NCBI GenBank assembly: GCA_020431745.1
Contig: JAGQHR010000031.1
Location: 1 to 12,858 of the forward strand
Source of the DNA: Candidatus Eiseniibacteriota bacterium
Lineage (GTDB): Bacteria; Eisenbacteria; RBG-16-71-46; CAIMUX01
Direction: 5' to 3'
DNA length: 12,858 nucleotides
Of the stretch, positions 11,203 to 12,858 are shown piece after piece. The notes under the pieces are model-generated. The model saw only the letters and a program-made list of their open reading frames with translations, was not told the DNA's origin and searched no databases. How positions within the stretch are numbered: the stretch's first letter is position 1; each line of letters starts with the position of its first letter. The translations under genes were made by a program, and so were the position numbers.

Positions 11203-12858
11203 CTAGGCTCCCTTGTTATGCAGGTCCAGACGGATGCGCAGCTCCGCCAGCTCCTGGGCTTCCACCGGAGCCGGACATCCGTCCATGAGCGAGGCCGCGG
11301 ACGTTGTCTTGGGAAAGGCGATGGTGTCGCGGAGCGAGCTGCGTCCCGCCATCAGCATGATGATGCGGTCGAGACCCAGCGCGATGCCGCCGTGGGGCGG
11401 AGCACCGTACTGGAAGGCCTTGAGGAGGAATCCGAAACGCTCCTCCGCTTCGGCTGCGCTCATCCCGATCACGCGCATGACCGCTTCCTGGATGTCCCGG
11501 CGATGGATTCGAATCGACCCCGAACCGAGCTCGAAGCCGTTCAGGACCAAGTCATAGAGCTTGCCGCGGACGCGCGCCGGATCCGATTCCAGATGCGGCA
11601 GGTCCTCGTCCATCGGCATCGTGAACATGTGGTGGGCGGGCACGAAGCGCCCGGAACCGCCGTCTTCTTCGAAGACGGGGAACTCGTTCACCCAGAGGAA
11701 GCGCCAGCTCGTGGCCGCCTCCGGATTCGTGTCCAGCCACTGCTGGCCCAGGCGCGACCGCACCGCGCCGAGAGCGCGGCACGCGACCCCGAACCGGTCG
11801 GCCACCATCACCAAGAGATCTCCGGGCCGGGCACCCGCCCGATCGCGCATCGCGGTCTGGATCCCGCCGGGAAGGAACTTGGCAACCCCTCCTTCCAACC
11901 CGCCATCCGCCACCTTCGCGCGGGCCAGTCCCCTTGCGCCGTAGCGCTGGGCGAGCGCCTCCAGCTCGTCCTGAGCCTTGCGCGAGAGGCTGCCGCCCCC
12001 GGGGATGACGAGGCCGCGCACCCCTCCACCCGCCTCGATCGCCTGCTCGAAGATCGCGAACCCACAGCCCCGCACGATCTCGCTGAGGTCGACGAGCTCG
12101 AAGCCGAAGCGCAGGTCGGGTTTGTCCGAGCCGAACCGGGCCATCGCCTCTCGGTAGGTCATCCGAGGGAACGGCAGCTCGAGGGTGACCTGGAGCTGGG
12201 TCCGCCAGATCTCCGTCATCAGCCCCTCGATCAAACGATGGATGTCCTCTTCCCCCACGAACGACATCTCGAGATCGATCTGCGTGTGTTCGGGTTGGCG
12301 ATCGGCCCGGAGATCTTCGTCGCGCAGGCACCGCGCGAGCTGATAGTAACGATCGACTCCCGACACCATGAGAATCTGCTTGTAGAGCTGCGGAGACTGC
12401 GGAAGCGCGTAGAACGAACCGGGGTGTACGCGGCTCGGCACGAGGTAGTCGCGCGCCCCTTCCGGAGTCGGCCGGACCAGCATGGGCGTCTCGATCTCGA
12501 GAAAGCTCTGCCCCTCGAGAACGCGGCGCGTCGTGGCCGCGACCCGGTGCCGGAGCGCCAGCACCGAGATCAGGTCGGGCCGACGCAGATCGAGGTAGCG
12601 ATACTCGAGACGAAGGTCCTCGCTGCAGTGCGCCGCTTCGTCGGGCGTGAACGGGGGCGTCCGGGCATCGTTGAGGATGCGGAGCCCGTCGACGATCACC
12701 TCGACTTCCCCGGTGCCGATCTTCGAATTGATCATCTCGGGCGGACGCGCGGCGACGGTTCCCTCGATCGCGATCACGAACTCGCTGCCGAGGCTCCGCG
12801 CGAGCTCGGTGCGGGCCGGTCCTCCCCCGTCCTCCGGTCGCAGCACGGCCTGGGTCAC
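11203..12858 (-). CDS. aspS: Aspartyl-tRNA synthetase (5' end outside the window)
   Basis: Class II synthetase charging tRNA with aspartate. The visible 552 codons (stop included) begin within the N-terminal anticodon-binding OB domain: the first residues (TQAVLRPED... FVIAIEGTVAARP) align with about residue 45 of the E. coli enzyme, so roughly 45 residues and the true start lie beyond 12858. A GTG at the edge is not the start. Seen in order: YRYLDLRRPD (motif 1 region, about 86-95), TPEGARDYLVPSRV and ALPQSPQLYKQILM, and motif 2 CLRDEDLRADRQPEHTQIDLEMSF (about 177-200). Next comes the GAD insertion domain of bacterial-type enzymes (roughly 270-400). Motif 3 is GIALGLDRIIMLMAG near the C-terminus. 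Whether it is Asp-specific or also charges tRNA-Asn cannot be told, because the residue-31 region is missing. It is followed without a gap by the NYN gene. Confidence 0.97.
   Translation of the reverse strand: MTQAVLRPEDGGGPARTELARSLGSEFVIAIEGTVAARPPEMINSKIGTGEVEVIVDGLRILNDARTPPFTPDEAAHCSEDLRLEYRYLDLRRPDLISVLALRHRVAATTRRVLEGQSFLEIETPMLVRPTPEGARDYLVPSRVHPGSFYALPQSPQLYKQILMVSGVDRYYQLARCLRDEDLRADRQPEHTQIDLEMSFVGEEDIHRLIEGLMTEIWRTQLQVTLELPFPRMTYREAMARFGSDKPDLRFGFELVDLSEIVRGCGFAIFEQAIEAGGGVRGLVIPGGGSLSRKAQDELEALAQRYGARGLARAKVADGGLEGGVAKFLPGGIQTAMRDRAGARPGDLLVMVADRFGVACRALGAVRSRLGQQWLDTNPEAATSWRFLWVNEFPVFEEDGGSGRFVPAHHMFTMPMDEDLPHLESDPARVRGKLYDLVLNGFELGSGSIRIHRRDIQEAVMRVIGMSAAEAEERFGFLLKAFQYGAPPHGGIALGLDRIIMLMAGRSSLRDTIAFPKTTSAASLMDGCPAPVEAQELAELRIRLDLHNKGA

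Noticed and set aside
12856..12858. GTG at the window edge as the aspS start
   Set aside because: The sequence enters in the middle of the OB domain, so about 45 residues are missing and the gene must begin outside the window.

Overview
The window is GC-rich bacterial chromosome (roughly two-thirds G+C by eye) in which every supportable gene lies on the minus strand, so transcription runs from the right edge (12858) to the left edge (1). The genes are tightly packed, often with ATGA/GTGA or TGATG stop-start overlaps, and most are core or housekeeping. I see no mobile elements, tRNA, rRNA or CRISPR. Two Sec/lipoprotein-type envelope genes, a PgpH-type membrane HD protein and PyrR suggest a free-living diderm-like bacterium outside the best-studied phyla. 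An FCB-related lineage (Eisenbacteria- or Gemmatimonadota-like) is only a guess.

Layout in the direction of transcription. (1) 12858-10423: the 3' part of aspS (aspartyl-tRNA synthetase, cut by the window edge), abutted by a NYN-ribonuclease plus OST-HTH/LOTUS protein with a GC hairpin just after its stop. (2) 10422-10018: a 405-base non-coding stretch with a weak promoter-like site and inverted repeats. (3) 10017-9215: a small coiled-coil lipoprotein and an exported coiled-coil protein with a LysM-like C-terminus, joined by a one-base TGATG overlap. (4) 9214-1915: a strong intergenic hairpin, then phoH, a pgpH-like c-di-AMP phosphodiesterase homologue, ybeY, two overlapping CBS-domain membrane proteins, recO and an unknown lipoprotein. 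(5) 1914-1555: a 360-base leader holding a near-consensus PyrR-binding RNA hairpin and mutually exclusive downstream stems. (6) 1554-17: pyrR and pyrB.

The phoH-pgpH-ybeY-...-recO order matches the well-known Firmicutes cluster phoH-yqfF-ybeY-dgkA-cdd-era-recO, but dgkA, cdd and era are replaced here by two CBS membrane proteins. The final block looks like a PyrR-autoregulated pyrimidine operon: PyrR binds its own leader RNA and controls read-through into pyrB (aspartate carbamoyltransferase). The points most worth a second look are the PyrR leader, the Asp-to-Asn change at a predicted metal ligand of PgpH, its missing canonical start codon, the unusual CBS gene pair, the NYN-LOTUS protein behind aspS, and the uncharacterised envelope pair.
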